NCBI GenBank assembly: GCA_022579005.1
Contig: MU401520.1
Span: 1 to 64,000, forward strand
Direction of reading: 5' to 3'
From: Poronia punctata
Lineage: Eukaryota > Ascomycota > Sordariomycetes > Xylariales > Xylariaceae
DNA length: 64,000 nt
Part shown: positions 25,217 to 36,745 of the stretch, in pieces
Layout of the letters: each line of letters opens with the position of its first letter
How positions within the stretch are numbered: the stretch's first letter is position 1
Made by a program: the position numbers and the translations under genes
Notes under the pieces: model-generated
What the model was told of the DNA's origin: nothing
The model's input: only the letters and a program-made list of their open reading frames with translations
Databases searched by the model: none

Positions 25217-28200
25217 CTAACGACCTCCATTCTTATCCATCTCGGCATCTATGTCCCTTTCAACCATCTCTATAGAACTAAGGCTTGGAAATCGTTTACT
25301 AAAATCTCGTACATAATCATCTTTTTCTTGTAACGTCATATCCAGCACAGGTCGTCCCGGTAGGCCAACCCCAACCAGGCGTTCTGCCGAACTAGCAGGG
25401 CCAGGTGGTGCGGATTGTTTCGGTGGCGAGCGAGGACGGCCACCGGTAGGTATGTTATTCAAATGTGTCGGCTTCGGGGCAGGACTTGGCCTGCCGGGTG
25501 GTATCGGCCGGCTAGCCGAGCCAGCATCTTGAGCTGGCGACCGAATACGGGCTAGCGCCTCGGATGAGGTCGAGTTGGGCCTCTGAGGTGGTCCGTGGCT
25601 GCCAACTCCAACAACTCTACGTGGAAGCTCGGGCATTTCTTTCTCCACACGGCTCTTAGGTGGGGTGTCGTCTGTGAATTTCCCGTAGCCGGATGCGGTA
25701 CGGTGCACTTGCTGGGACGATTTCTGGGTTTCCTCCAGCAAGTTTTGTACTCGGTTCTGTATGCTCACAGCCCGTGACACACCGCCTATGCTCCGCGGAA
25801 GCGCGAGGGATTCGCCAGAATCGCGTGCTGCCATTCTCTGCTTGTATTCCGCCGCGGCCGCCTCAACTCTTCGCTCCTCCTCCGCAAGAGCCTGGGCTTC
25901 GAGTTCTCGCCGCATTTCCGGCGTCAGCTCAGGTTCCCCCAGGAAGTTCCCGTCGTCGCTGCGGCCATCGGTAGCTTCGGAACCAGCAATAGGGGTCAGG
26001 TTGTAGCGTTCTGGCTCTTTCAACGGAGATGGTGTCCGCGCAGAAGAGGACGTGGTACCACCTTCAAAACGCTTGAAGGCGTCTCCAAACTTCCCTGCGA
26101 TTATGTTCTTGGTGCCCGATAACGAGCCGAGGCTAGATCGCTTACTATGATGCTTCACAGCCTTTTCTTTCTTCCTATTATCGGAATCCTCCATCTTGCG
26201 CAGAAACTCAACGTTCGACTCTATGGAGATTTCATCTTGAGGTTCGATCAGCAATGAAGAGGCTGTGCTGGCGGCCATATTCGGTGACGGGTAACCAGGA
26301 GTGCGAGATGGTTTTAGAGCCGCTTCGCGTTCACGTTCACGAAGATAGTCTATGCTGGACTCGAGGTACATGCTGACGGGCCGGGCCTGGCTCGAGCTTG
26401 ACGAAGGCTTCGGTAGTGGCTCCAAGTACTCCGGGCTCGGTCTTCCGCTTTCAAGAGACGGCCGGGACGAGGACGGATGGGCAGACAGAGCAGGCTGGGA
26501 ATGCAACCGAGGGCTGGGTGAAGGCCGAGATATTTGGCTGAGATCCAACTGTGATTGGCGCGGGTTAAATGGCTCAGGCTGTCTAGGTAGGCTCGTTGCT
26601 CGTTGTTGGTCTGCTGGATGGAAGCGGTGCACCGGAGGATAGTCCGGCCTAGGTCTTTCAACAGGAGGTGTAGTCATGGTCCCGGTAGAGACCATAGTTG
26701 GCCTAGACGGGGCCTCTTGCTTAGACTGGGCCGGCGTAGATGCAATCGCTTGAAGTTCTGGGTGGCTCGAGATGATGGCAGAGGCCCTGCTCTTTTCCGA
26801 AATCGGCTTCGGTGGTGCCGAGATAGCTTTATGCAATGGCCTTGGCGGCGGTGACGGTTCGTGTAATTCGTTTGTCGCCATTGCAGACTGTACGCGGCTG
26901 GGATTAGCACTGTGATTTTGACTATCCGTGGCTGCGACGGTTGCCGTCTGAGGTCTTGCGAACACTTCGTCGGCGAGTTTCGCAGTTGCCCGCTCATCGA
27001 TTTGTGCCGTTGGTCCGGTAGGAGCTTGCGGTGACGTCGGGCTATCGAAGTTGAAACTAGCTCCTTGTTCGTGCAAGATGGAAAACTGATCGAGAGTTGG
27101 AAACCTAGAGGATAACTCGTCCGCATCCAACGTACCACTCGGTCTGGAATCAAGCGCGGCAAAGGGGTCGCCCGCAGTAACTTTCGTAGGGGCTTGGGAT
27201 GGGGTAGCTTGGTTGGAAGTTGTAGGTCTCCCCCGTCGCATCGGCGCAATCTCGGGAATCACCTGGGCCTGTTGTTGTGGGGGTGGGGAATACACGGCAC
27301 CGACGGCGGGCGCACTGCCGGGCTTGCGCTCCGCCGACTGATGCCTCTCCGCCCTCGATGCTTCCGACTGCGGCCGATTCGCGTATATCTGAACTACTGT
27401 TAGCAATGCCACGTCACTTCAAGGATGGGCGGCCGACGAACATCATGTATAGGGACTTCCCGGCCTTGCATCAAGCAACTTTCCCGGAGCACTTGGTAGA
27501 TAGTCGGTCTAGACCCCGGGCTTTCTCGTAGCATAGAGGCTTGGGGCTTGTCAGCATGAGTGACCAGTATTTACCGCCGGGCAAACTCACCAACCAACTG
27601 TTTTAACCTGTCGGAGAAGACGGGATAGGTGGGGAACCGGTAGCTCGCGTTCAAAATAGCAAGCTGCCCTTGGTCTTCAAAAGGCGTCGTGTAGTAACAG
27701 AGCTTGTAGAGAAGAACGCCCAGTGCCCAGATATCGGATTTCTCGTCTATCGGTTGTTTCCTGTATACGTCAACCATCTCAGGGCTCCTGTACTGCATAG
27801 TGGTATGCCGTTGGACGTCCTCGTCAATCGCCTTGCACTCGGCAACGGTTTGGGGTACTGGTCTGGGCAGCGCGGCCGATCCAAAATCGCACAACTTGAA
27901 CTTCCTTTTGGGGCCATCCATCGTAATCAAGACGTTCTCTACTTTCAGATCCCGATGTAGCAAGGGTGGCTTGAGGTAGTGCATACAAGCGACGCCTTCG
28001 GCAATGTCAGAGAAGATGTTCAAGATCTCCGGCTCGGTCAGACGATGCTGCAGTCGAGTATTCATAAAGTCGATTAAGCCCCCTCCGTTGCAGTACTCCA
28101 TCAATAGGAAGACTTCATAGCCCCCGCCTTTGAGTTCGGACGCGTGTGAGTCCATGTATTTCACAATGGGGCGGTGTCCCTTTAATCTCTTCATCGTCTC

Positions 28201-28527
28201 GACTTCGGTCCGCATCGATCGCAACGTCTCCTTGTCTGGTACAGCCACCCGCTTCAGGACCGCTAGGTCGGTCCCGTCGATGGGACGAGGTAGTTTGACG
28301 AGATAGACATGTGCGAATCCACCCTCGGAAAGGTACTTCTGTATGACAACTCTGTGTTCCCCAACTTGGATCTTTGTCCCTGGCATGAACGTGCCAGCCG
28401 GGACGGCAGGGGCATGGACCGGCACAGGTATGGGCATTTGAGGTTGGATTTGGTGTTGATGCTGATTTTGATGTGGTTGCTGTTGCCCATGACGGACCAT
28501 CGCTATAGGATTGTTGAAGGAGGCCAT
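25217..28527 (-). CDS. Ark1/Prk1-type actin-regulating kinase (NAK family)
   Basis: Three exons in transcript order: 28527-27591, 27539-27442 and 27388-25217, giving 1068 aa. Kinases of this family (yeast Ark1, Prk1, Akl1; animal AAK1, GAK) phosphorylate endocytic coat proteins and control actin patch turnover. The kinase domain runs from about residue 50 to 345: catalytic K92 in AVLKRV, HRDLKVENVL at 191-200, DFG at 214-216 in CDFGSAAL, and QYRSPEMVDVYRKQPI in the activation segment. Exon 2 supplies the end of the domain, RPTIYQVLRE and VPIHD. The N terminus is Gln/His/Pro-rich. The 700-residue tail is Pro/Ser-rich and probably disordered, with a hydrophobic-charged block near the end (RPVLDMTLQEKDDYVRDFSK). 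The start context is ACC-ATG-G. The intron 2 donor is GTTCGT, non-consensus but required to join HD to IYANRPQ. Confidence 0.9.
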
Positions 28528-30177
28528 GGTTAATGACAGAGTCGAAATGGTGGGTTGGATGGTTCTCGGTCGATCTCAGTCGCGGTGACGAGAGAAATCA
28601 GTGGGATGTTTAAAGCGGCGGAGACGGTGGAGGACGGAGAACGGGACAACCAGGGTCTCACAGCTATGGCATGAGAACGATGGATCGGCCTTGGCACTGG
28701 AAGCTGTTATGTTCGGCGCATTTCTATAATATTGTTAAGACATAGGATTAAGGAGTGATGGATAGGAGAGAACCACCTACCAAGTCGGTAGGCAGTTGGC
28801 GAGTTGGCCCGGTGTACGGGGGGAAGGGGGGATGTGGGATGGGTAGTGTTATCAACGTAGGAGGTTCGAATCTTCTTCTGGGTCGAGGAAAACGACACCG
28901 TTGGCGCGTGGGTTCTGGATTATGTCTCTTCCCCCGAAAGAATCAGCCCGAGTCACATGCAATACGAGTGCTGGAGAGTTATAATGTAGTAGTATTAAAA
29001 CATTCAATTGCGGTCGAGATAGGTGCGGGTAATGGGATATAGGAGGTGCCTGCTGTTCATGCGTCACTGTAGTCCTGTTAGTTACATATTTCTGGTTGTC
29101 TACATACTTCTGCTGTACTTGTACATGGATCTTTGACTTGTACCTACTTCTTCAGAGTGCCAGCTGACGTACCTACTACTGGTATTTCCAGACAAGGCAC
29201 AACGTGCTAGCTACAGTTCTGTAGATGTCCAGTTCATTCCCTAACCGTAGTCCTAATATCCACTTGCGAATCTCTACAAGTGCCGTATGTACCTCTCTCT
29301 TATCTGCGGTAGAGTACATACAAAGGTAGCCTTCCTGTATCGTACAACAAAGCACAACCCCATCTGTTCACGTATATCCATTTCATGCGCATTGCCCCAG
29401 GTTGTACGTGTATAATAAAGTGTTCCCCGGCCGGATCTCGAAACCAGCCAATACACTAGGTTAGGTATATAATCATATCAAAAACAAAGACGACTTGGTC
29501 AAATGCAAAGTTGTAACGTTCTCTGACGGCGTTGTGTCTGGGGTCATCCCATCACACTCTATAGCCCACGTCAGGTAAGCGAACACGTAGGTCAGGTTTT
29601 GTGGCTCGTCGTCTGAACAAGGGTGTTACCTACCTCTTGCCTACATATGCGAATGGATTACCTTGTATTGCGCTGTAAGAACCTTATCCTACCCTAATCT
29701 AGATAGGCGTCATCGGCCACGCAGCAGGGCGAGATATGTGCGGCGCTTGGTTAGGCACATAATTGAAAGGCAGGTAACATATGACTAGTTTGGGGGTTTG
29801 GACAAGTGTGACTTTTGCTTCGATTGAAAAAAGACAGCACAGTTGCAACCCAAGCTCATGGGGGCAACGCACCACCTAGATATGCTCGCCCTGCCCTGAG
29901 CGGTATAGACTGTAATCGCAACCCCTCCTGACCACGATACACGTGCGGTGCGATAATCATCTGGCAAATACGTGAACTGGCCCATGATGCACTTCTACGA
30001 AATTAAAGTAAAATGGTCATTGGCGCTGAATTATACATGGATGTTAGCGCTTATCGCTATAGCCCACAAAAGCAGGGGCTTCTGCGCTGTCTATGAACTT
30101 ATAGAGTGACTACCAAATAAACCCCCAACTCCAATCCATGCCCAGCCACCCGGTACGCTCCATCATTATAGACCGTC
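28528..30177. other. Intergenic, no gene seen
   Basis: The first 200 bases are the likely 5' leader and promoter of the Ark-type kinase gene. The remainder lies 3' to the exchanger gene. Open frames on either strand show no family motif. A B-box-like GGTTCGAATC near 28863 is not part of a foldable tRNA. Confidence 0.55.
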
Positions 30178-32478
30178 TTAGCTAGGTCCCGAACCTTCGT
30201 CACCGTGGCCTCGGCCACTGCTTGGTCCCGGGTGATTTCCATCCAGCAGAAGTTTAGGTTTGATGTAATCCTCATCAAGTTGTCGGAACAGCGCCTGAGG
30301 ATCGTGTGTCGTGAACAGTTGCTTGATCGCTGACCTAGTAGACAACGGCGCTGGCGCTCTATGTCCTGACGTGGGGTAGGAAAACACGCCTTCCTCCTCA
30401 GAAGCGCCGCCCGGCGTCAACTCGGGACTAGACTTCCTCCTTGATGCCTTACGTGCTGGGGGTGGGAGATCGGAAGTGTCAATGTCGCTGTCGACTTCTG
30501 AGTCGGATAGATTGGCCGAATGCCCAAGGAGATCAAGCCTGTCCACATCATCACCGCCTGTCGGACGCGAGTTCTTCCGGCTCGAGCTTCCGGCACGCGA
30601 ATGCGGCAGAGGCGATCGATGTCCAGAGACATAGCTGCCACGTTCGGGGCCCGTGTTGCGTCTACCACTTGAAGACCCCATTCTTTCCATTCGCACCGAC
30701 CCATTCTTCTGCCTCGGGTTATATCCAAAGCCGGTATCGGATCGTTTGTAGTAGGACCCTCCCGGGGTTGCCTCGATATCGAATTCATCGTCGCTGTCTG
30801 CTTCCTCCACCACACCAGTTCTGATGCCCAAAATCTCTAGCATCCGAGCTGTGGTGCCGCCGAAGATGATGACTGTGAGCACCACCACAACCAAAACCGT
30901 GGCTTTCAACGCGTAGAAATTATCGCCCGTCAGGAGGGCGGCTAGTGCTACGCCGACAGCTCCACGGAGACCGGCCCAGAATAGCATAGCCTGGTAGCTG
31001 TATGGTAACTCATCGCTGACCTCCCTACCCTGCCCACGCGCGCGATAGCGGTGATACCAATTGATGGCACTCGATAAGGGAAAGACTGCCACCCATCGTG
31101 CCGCGCAAACCGAGATCACCGTGACGATAATAAGCAAGGGTTGGAACTGCAACTCACTGTCCGTGAACAGAGACAAACCAAGATAAATAAATATGAAATT
31201 CTCGGATAGTTGTGCCATGATCTGGAAAAAGTACTTGGTACTAAGTTGGGTCCGGCGAGACATGTTGAAGTATGCATAATGCTTCACGGTGATACCGCAA
31301 AACAGTAGAGAAACGATGCCTGCACCAATGTCAGCAAACCCATGATGAACAGGATAAGAACGGCTGTCTCAGCTTACCGGACATCCTCACGGCCTGCGAG
31401 AAAAAGTAACTCGCATATGTAATCAACACGATCAGACATGTCTCGATATGTGGGTATCGCCGCACGTAGGTCATCTTCAGGATGAGAGCCGTGCCTACAC
31501 CGACCACCACGCCAATGCCCAAGCTACCGAAGAAACTCAGTAAGAATGTACCGATACCCTTGACGAAGCTCCAGAAGCCATATGCCCCAGCTTCGTCGCC
31601 CTTGTATTGTTGCGCCGTCTCGAAAATGACGATGGCGACGGCATCGTTGAGGATGGATTCGCCAAAGATAATGGTATATAGCTTCGGGTCGACTTTGTAG
31701 GTGTTAAAAATGGCGAGAATGGTGACGGGGTCAGTCGCAGACAACGTGGCGCCGACCGATATCGCGTCGTTGAAGGACATTTCAAACCCCTGGGGTATGC
31801 GCGTATAGAGCCATAGCAAAAAGCCGATGACGACGGCAGACAAGAAAGTGCCGGCAAATGCAAATACTAATATAGTTCCAATGTTTCTGAAAAAATTGGC
31901 TTGATGCAGCTCGTATCCCGAGTTGAGGATAATGGGCGGGAGGAGGAGGTTGAAGAATATTTGGTAATCGAAACTGATGAGCGTCGGGATGCCGGATTCA
32001 GAGCTGAGTCGCAGGACCAAGCCAACGGTCATTCCTAGAAATCATAACGATACCGTACATAGTCAGGCCTTCGGTTCTCCTTTCGTCTTGGGTTGACGCG
32101 AATAGGGGTTAGGCAACTAACCAGCGAAGATAGAGATGACGGTCTCGTGTATCGCTTGAACCTTTTTCTGTTGTAACGTATAGCTGGTGAAGAAAGCGAT
32201 TATCAGGAGCACGATGGATATCAAGAGCGCCCATGATGAGGTGATTTCTTTCTCGCCCGAATCCTGTTCTGTCCGCAGAGTTAGATGAAATTTACATCGC
32301 AATGGCTCGACCGACAAGGCCGAAGGAAACGCGATTCGTACCACCGGGGTCTAGCTCTTCCTCGGCTCGTTCTATACACAAATAACATCAGTTAGTATCA
32401 TTTCAAATCAGGGTAATGTCGCGTCTCCAGAAACATACTTGCGAGATGCAGCCCGAAGAGGGCGAGTTGCGATAACAT
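30178..32478 (-). CDS. nhx1: Endosomal/vacuolar Na+(K+)/H+ exchanger, Nhx1 type
   Basis: Five exons in transcript order: 32478-32439, 32371-32342, 32268-32122, 32034-31378 and 31319-30178, giving about 671 aa. The product exchanges lumenal protons for Na+ or K+ in late endosomes and vacuoles and sets their pH and traffic. Family signatures are FFNLLLPPIILNSGYELHQA (amiloride-binding region), GATLSATDPVTILAIF, FGESILNDAVAIVIFET with the transport-critical ND pair, NFIFIYLGLSLFT and FWAGLRGAVGVALA. The cytosolic tail begins SDDEFDIEA, as in yeast Nhx1, then becomes Ser/Arg-rich and ends near a conserved FRQLDEDYIKPKLLLD block. Exon 1 codes MLSQLALFGLHLA, a first hydrophobic segment. The exon 2 donor is ambiguous: GTACGA (used here) or GTGGTA three bases earlier, which differ by one residue. 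Confidence 0.92.
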
Positions 32479-33857
32479 GTTGGCGACGCGGTTACGACCT
32501 TCGGATTATACTACGTCGGATATGGAGGTCGGCGCGAGTTGTTCGTCTTCAACCCTAACAAGGAGCACTTGAATTGCGCCTTGCGAAGACATTAAACCCT
32601 GGTAGTAGGGCAAGACATTTGAGGAATAAATGCCGGCGTTGATTGTTGAACAGAGGAGGTCAAGGACGGTCGGATCTGTTGATAGAGTAGAGCAAATCCA
32701 ATACCTAACCTGCCTTGCCTACTCGTAGTCGACAGCTTTCATCTTTGCAATTTCTGGCAGTTGCTCAACCCTTCAATCGTTGTTATCCAGCCCTGTACGA
32801 TAGACCGATTGAGTGCCTACGATTATGCACTACCTAGGTACTCATCCAATCAGATATCATTATTTTGGTGATGTTCTTGGCATTCTCTTCAACAACATCG
32901 GTACCTTTCCACTTGCTTATCTTGCCTGTATGACGTATATTCAGTTAGTTATAGTGTCTTACCCTCCTATAATTATAGGATGTAGGTACGAGTATGGACC
33001 CTATCAAGAGCGTAGCGCTCACTCCCATACGTTACGCATCACCACCATGTCCAGCATCTACGAGTAAATACAGCCTCACGCAGCCAATGTAGCCATTCCA
33101 ACATACGTACTTACGCAGCCAATCCCAACGCAGTCAAAATACCCAAGTAAATTTACCTACCTTGGTACACAAGGTGTAGTCAACATACCTTGCAAGGTGC
33201 AGTCAATACCTTATTACAAGCGCGCGCAACACCATAAAACGGTATCACCAACACAGCCTATACTAAAACTACAACCTCGTATACAGTCAACATACCAACC
33301 TACACGTCCCTATGAACAATTATAACCACCAAGGACATTTCAACTTACTTATCTAGACAAGACCTACTACTATCGGTTGATTAGTGATGGCTTTGCCTTA
33401 TAAGCAACCCACTTTTTCGTTTACTTACGACATAGATGTCACGGGCCATAAGTAAACGCAATAAACAACCAGACCAAACACCACCTTATCCTTTCCGTCG
33501 GCGGATCCACACTGGTACCCCCAGAAAGTGTGGCCATATGCAAGTAAGTCATTGACCGATATTGCTCCTCGTGGCCCAAAGGGGATTTGGAGAAAAAAAG
33601 GGGGAAGAATAACGATGAGCTTTATGCTAACGAAGGCAGCGGCTCCTTAGGCCCACTCATAGTACTTCCCATACTCGTAAACACACATCTGAGTTCATGC
33701 TAGACTTCCTGCTAGATTTAATACGACTCAGCGGTATGAGTGATCCAAGAACAGGCTAGCAGTATTGAGAGTTAAGAGATCCAGATAGGTACATTCCATG
33801 CTTTCCAGCCCATTCAAATACATCACCGGATAGTCACGTCAACCCTTGCGGCCGGAT
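32479..33857. other. Intergenic, no gene seen
   Basis: The upstream region of the exchanger gene and the 3' flank of the GH62 gene. It carries TACTCGTA or TACGAGTA at 32720, 32987, 33059 and 33672, an unusually high density. No recognisable gene. Confidence 0.55.
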
Positions 33858-35085
33858 TTAGGCGCACTGGGAGTACCCTGGGAATTTGTTAGCTCATGAG
33901 CTGACCCGAGAGGATTACGGCATCGGGTCACTTACAATCATTACCGAACGTGCATTTACCGGAGGAGCAGCACGTCGGGCCTTTCCAATCTTTCCCACCG
34001 CACTGATCGTACAAACCAGCGCAAGTAGGATTGCCGGTGGGTGTAGTAGAACCACCAGACTTGGTCGTGGTCGTTGTCGTGATCGGGGATCCATTGGGGT
34101 TCTGGAGCGTGAGCAGACCGGGCCGGTACGGGAGGTTGTTGTAGTCGGCGTTGGAGTTGGGGTCGCGGCCTTGATAGAGCAGCTTCAAGTTGCAGGGATC
34201 GATCTCAAAGGTCTGATCATTCTTGCTGCGCACGAGGTCGCCGTGGCTGATATCATTTGTCCAGGTGGCGCCGCTGTTGGCCTTGCCGGCAAAGGGGTTG
34301 CTCTCGCTAGTAGCCTGTGGCGTCCACGAGCCACCGAGACTGGACGAGGTAAAGGAGCGGAAGTAGCGGCCGCCTGAGCCCATCGCCTCAACGATCATGA
34401 GGTACTGTTTCGTCGATCCCTTTATAGTGTAGACCTGCACAGCCTCGAAGAGGTTGGCCTGCGAATCACTCATAATTACTTGACTTGAAGAGCCGAAGTT
34501 ACCCGGGAAGTTGCCGATAGGCATACTCGCGCGGTAGATTTTGCCATTGTCGCCGGCAAAGAACAAGTACATGTTGCTGTCATCGCCGATCAGCGTTTGA
34601 TCGATAGGGCCGGTACCGCTGTCGGAAATTGAGCCCGAGAAAAGCGGGTTTGCCGAAGACCACCCATTTGGGTTGGTTGGATCCGATGATGTCTTGTAGG
34701 AGAAGGCGGTCGGACCCCACTGGTAAGCCAGGATCCAGACGCTTTTCGGTGCAAAATAGAACAGAGTAGGCGCAACGGTACCCTGGTTCATGCCATTCTG
34801 GGAAACGGAAGCCATCTCGGACCAGTCAGAGAAGAGTCCGAAGTTCATGGACCCGTAGTTCCCATTGTTGACGTTTGACCCATACACTAGGTGCTTGCCA
34901 TTGTACGGGACATAGGTGAAGTCCTTCAAGGATGACCAACCGTTCTTGGGGGTGGTCAGGGGCCCACCGAAGTCCTTCCACTTGTATGAGGATGGAAGGG
35001 AGCACTGCGCCGATACCACGGCTGCCGACGCCAGAAGCGCGGTGGCCCCGGAAGCGAGGCTGACTCTGGCGTTTGCGACCTTCAT
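33858..35085 (-). CDS. Secreted GH62 alpha-L-arabinofuranosidase with C-terminal CBM1
   Basis: Two exons (35085-33936 and 33877-33858) give 389 aa. GH62 enzymes remove arabinofuranosyl side groups from arabinoxylan and arabinan. Residues 1-26 form a signal peptide ending VVSA, leaving Q27. The catalytic five-bladed propeller runs from about 29 to 330. By family comparison the likely catalytic residues are D55 in [11 protein letters not shown], the Asp in [12 protein letters not shown] and the Glu in LFEAVQVY; these assignments are inferred, not aligned. A Thr/Ser/Gly linker ([13 protein letters not shown]) leads to a fungal cellulose-binding module, [19 protein letters not shown] onward. Without splicing the module would stop at NDCK. 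A GTAAGT donor and a TTCCCAG acceptor instead give NDWYSQCA and a stop, restoring the terminal aromatic and Cys that CBM1 needs. The last exon is only 20 nt. Confidence 0.93.
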
Positions 35086-36219
35086 ATTGAGCTGCCTGTT
35101 GGCGGTGGGGAGGGAAGGCTCAGGTTAAGAAGCAGCCGAGGAACGATTGGTGAGCATCACGCAACTCGAGGGGAGAGCAACGTGCTACCTCACCGATTAT
35201 GTATTCGGATGCGTCCATCGGAGAGCTTCACACGTGCTCGGCCCAAAATAATCAGGCGCATCTTGGCGAACCGGTTGGGTCCGTGTTGGCTCCGGGGTCA
35301 AGCCATTGACAGGCGGATTTCACTCACAATTCCCCCGGTACCTTGTGTGCTCGGAAGCCTTCCATTTCACAAAAGTGGCAGGAGATGCGGATTGTTGGGG
35401 GGTACTGGTGGTGGAATGAACTTCGAGTCGCGTGCAGCTACCGCCGCACGAGGTCTAGACTCTCAGGTACGGATCACGCCGCTCCGGCTGTCCGAAAAGG
35501 ATAATGCATTGTTGGAAACCCCAGGCAACTAGGTCGCCGCGACGGAGCACTAAGCACGCTTTCCGCCAATTTTTCCTCGAGACTTAAACCGCAAGTCTTG
35601 CGATGCTATTGGTGGGCTTGTCGCTGGTAGAAGCTCATCGACAGCACACTTTAGGCACACTCAATGTTGGGGTGTTTTGATGCAGGTATTGGGCGAGGGC
35701 GTAAGCCGAAACAGAGCCGTTAGCGAGGCGCAGGCGGGGGTGTAAAGGGGCCGCGCTGCGTAGCGACTATACACGTAGTTACGCCAGAGGATCGCTAACA
35801 GGCCTATGACTGCTTACTAACCAACTAAAACAAAACCAGCAACAGCATATGGGCAAAAGATGATAATTATACAATTCCTAATACTCCGCGAACATCTAGC
35901 GTAACAGGGGCGGTGGGCGGGTGTTTTCGACGTGAGACCGCTACCTGACTGAGCCTGAAAGTGTGGTGTATCTACTCGTACGAGTAGAGGATTAGGTTAC
36001 GGGCGGATCCCTGCGGGTCTGCAGAGTCTAGACGAGTCTAGAATAGAAGGAGTGGAGCCGATTGGTGGAAGTCCCCTGATTGCGTGTATACTCTGCCTAT
36101 CATAACGTGGCTCCCCACTTCACCGGACCTACGAGTATTGCTTCACCAGACATTGTTTTTCTTATTCCCTAATTTAACTTCAACGCGTATTAATTATACA
36201 ACTGCAATGCCCTCTGACA
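35086..36219. other. GH62 upstream region and transposon flank, no gene seen
   Basis: This holds the promoter of the GH62 gene. An open frame of 116 codons at 35182-35532 has no family features. A palindrome TACTCGTACGAGTA lies at 35973-35986. From about 36104 the sequence contains two near-repeats, CTTCACCGGAC and CTTCACCAGAC, which may be remains of the subterminal region of the transposon relic. Confidence 0.5.
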
Positions 36220-36745
36220 ATTCAAGCAACACGAGATGGACAAAACAAAATTAGCCAAAGGGCTGCTGCGAAATTCTACTATTTCTCAATATCTACACTT
36301 AACAATTGTGTTAATGGCACCGACGACGACGCAATATCCGACACCTACCCCATAAGTTAGATCATATTTGAGAGGAGGTGCTTTGGAAGTATATAACTGA
36401 CCTGGATATCCGAGGGATGCCTTGTAAGATCTACAATGCGGAAGATATGGCCAACTTCCTGTCGCAGTCGCGCGGCGGCAAACCTATCGGTAAGCACTGC
36501 GTCGGGCGGTTTATCAACCGTAACCCGGATGTAAAGACCAAAATGAATCAGAAATACAACTACTAGATGGTTCTTTTTGGCGATTATTTCTGGTTGGTTT
36601 GGCCTAGTTGCGAATGTGAAGACTTAAATGCGGCATCCAAGATAAAGATATCTACAATTTTGACGAGACTAGCTTTAAAATTGGAGTTATTAGCTCAACA
36701 CTTCTTGTTACACGTGCCGATAGGCGTGAGAAGGCCAAGTTACCT
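36220..36745 (+). mobile_element. Degenerate Fot/pogo (Tc1-mariner superfamily) transposase relic
   Basis: Three pieces of one transposase lie in order but in three different frames. Piece 1 (36220-36358) reads IQATRDGQNKISQRAAAKFY, matching the N-terminal psq-type helix-turn-helix, then ends at TAG. Piece 2 (36372-36566) reads EEVLWKYITDLDIRGMPC, then MANFLSQSRGG, then VGRFINRNPDVK, matching the CENP-B/Tc5 DNA-binding domain, then a stop. A short remnant follows (IISGWFGLVANVK). Piece 3 (about 36635-36745) reads DIYNFDETSFKIGVISS, which holds the first Asp of the DDE catalytic triad. Homology stops there, so the rest of the DDE domain and the 3' terminus are missing. It cannot encode an active transposase. 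Confidence 0.82.

Noticed and set aside
28800..28890. B-box-like GGTTCGAATC suggesting a tRNA
   Set aside because: The T stem would need two wobble pairs, and no matching acceptor stem, D arm or anticodon arm lies upstream.
33886..34377. 163-codon frame antisense to the GH62 gene
   Set aside because: It mirrors the coding strand of a well-supported gene and is Val/Ala/Gly/Arg-rich as expected for an antisense shadow.
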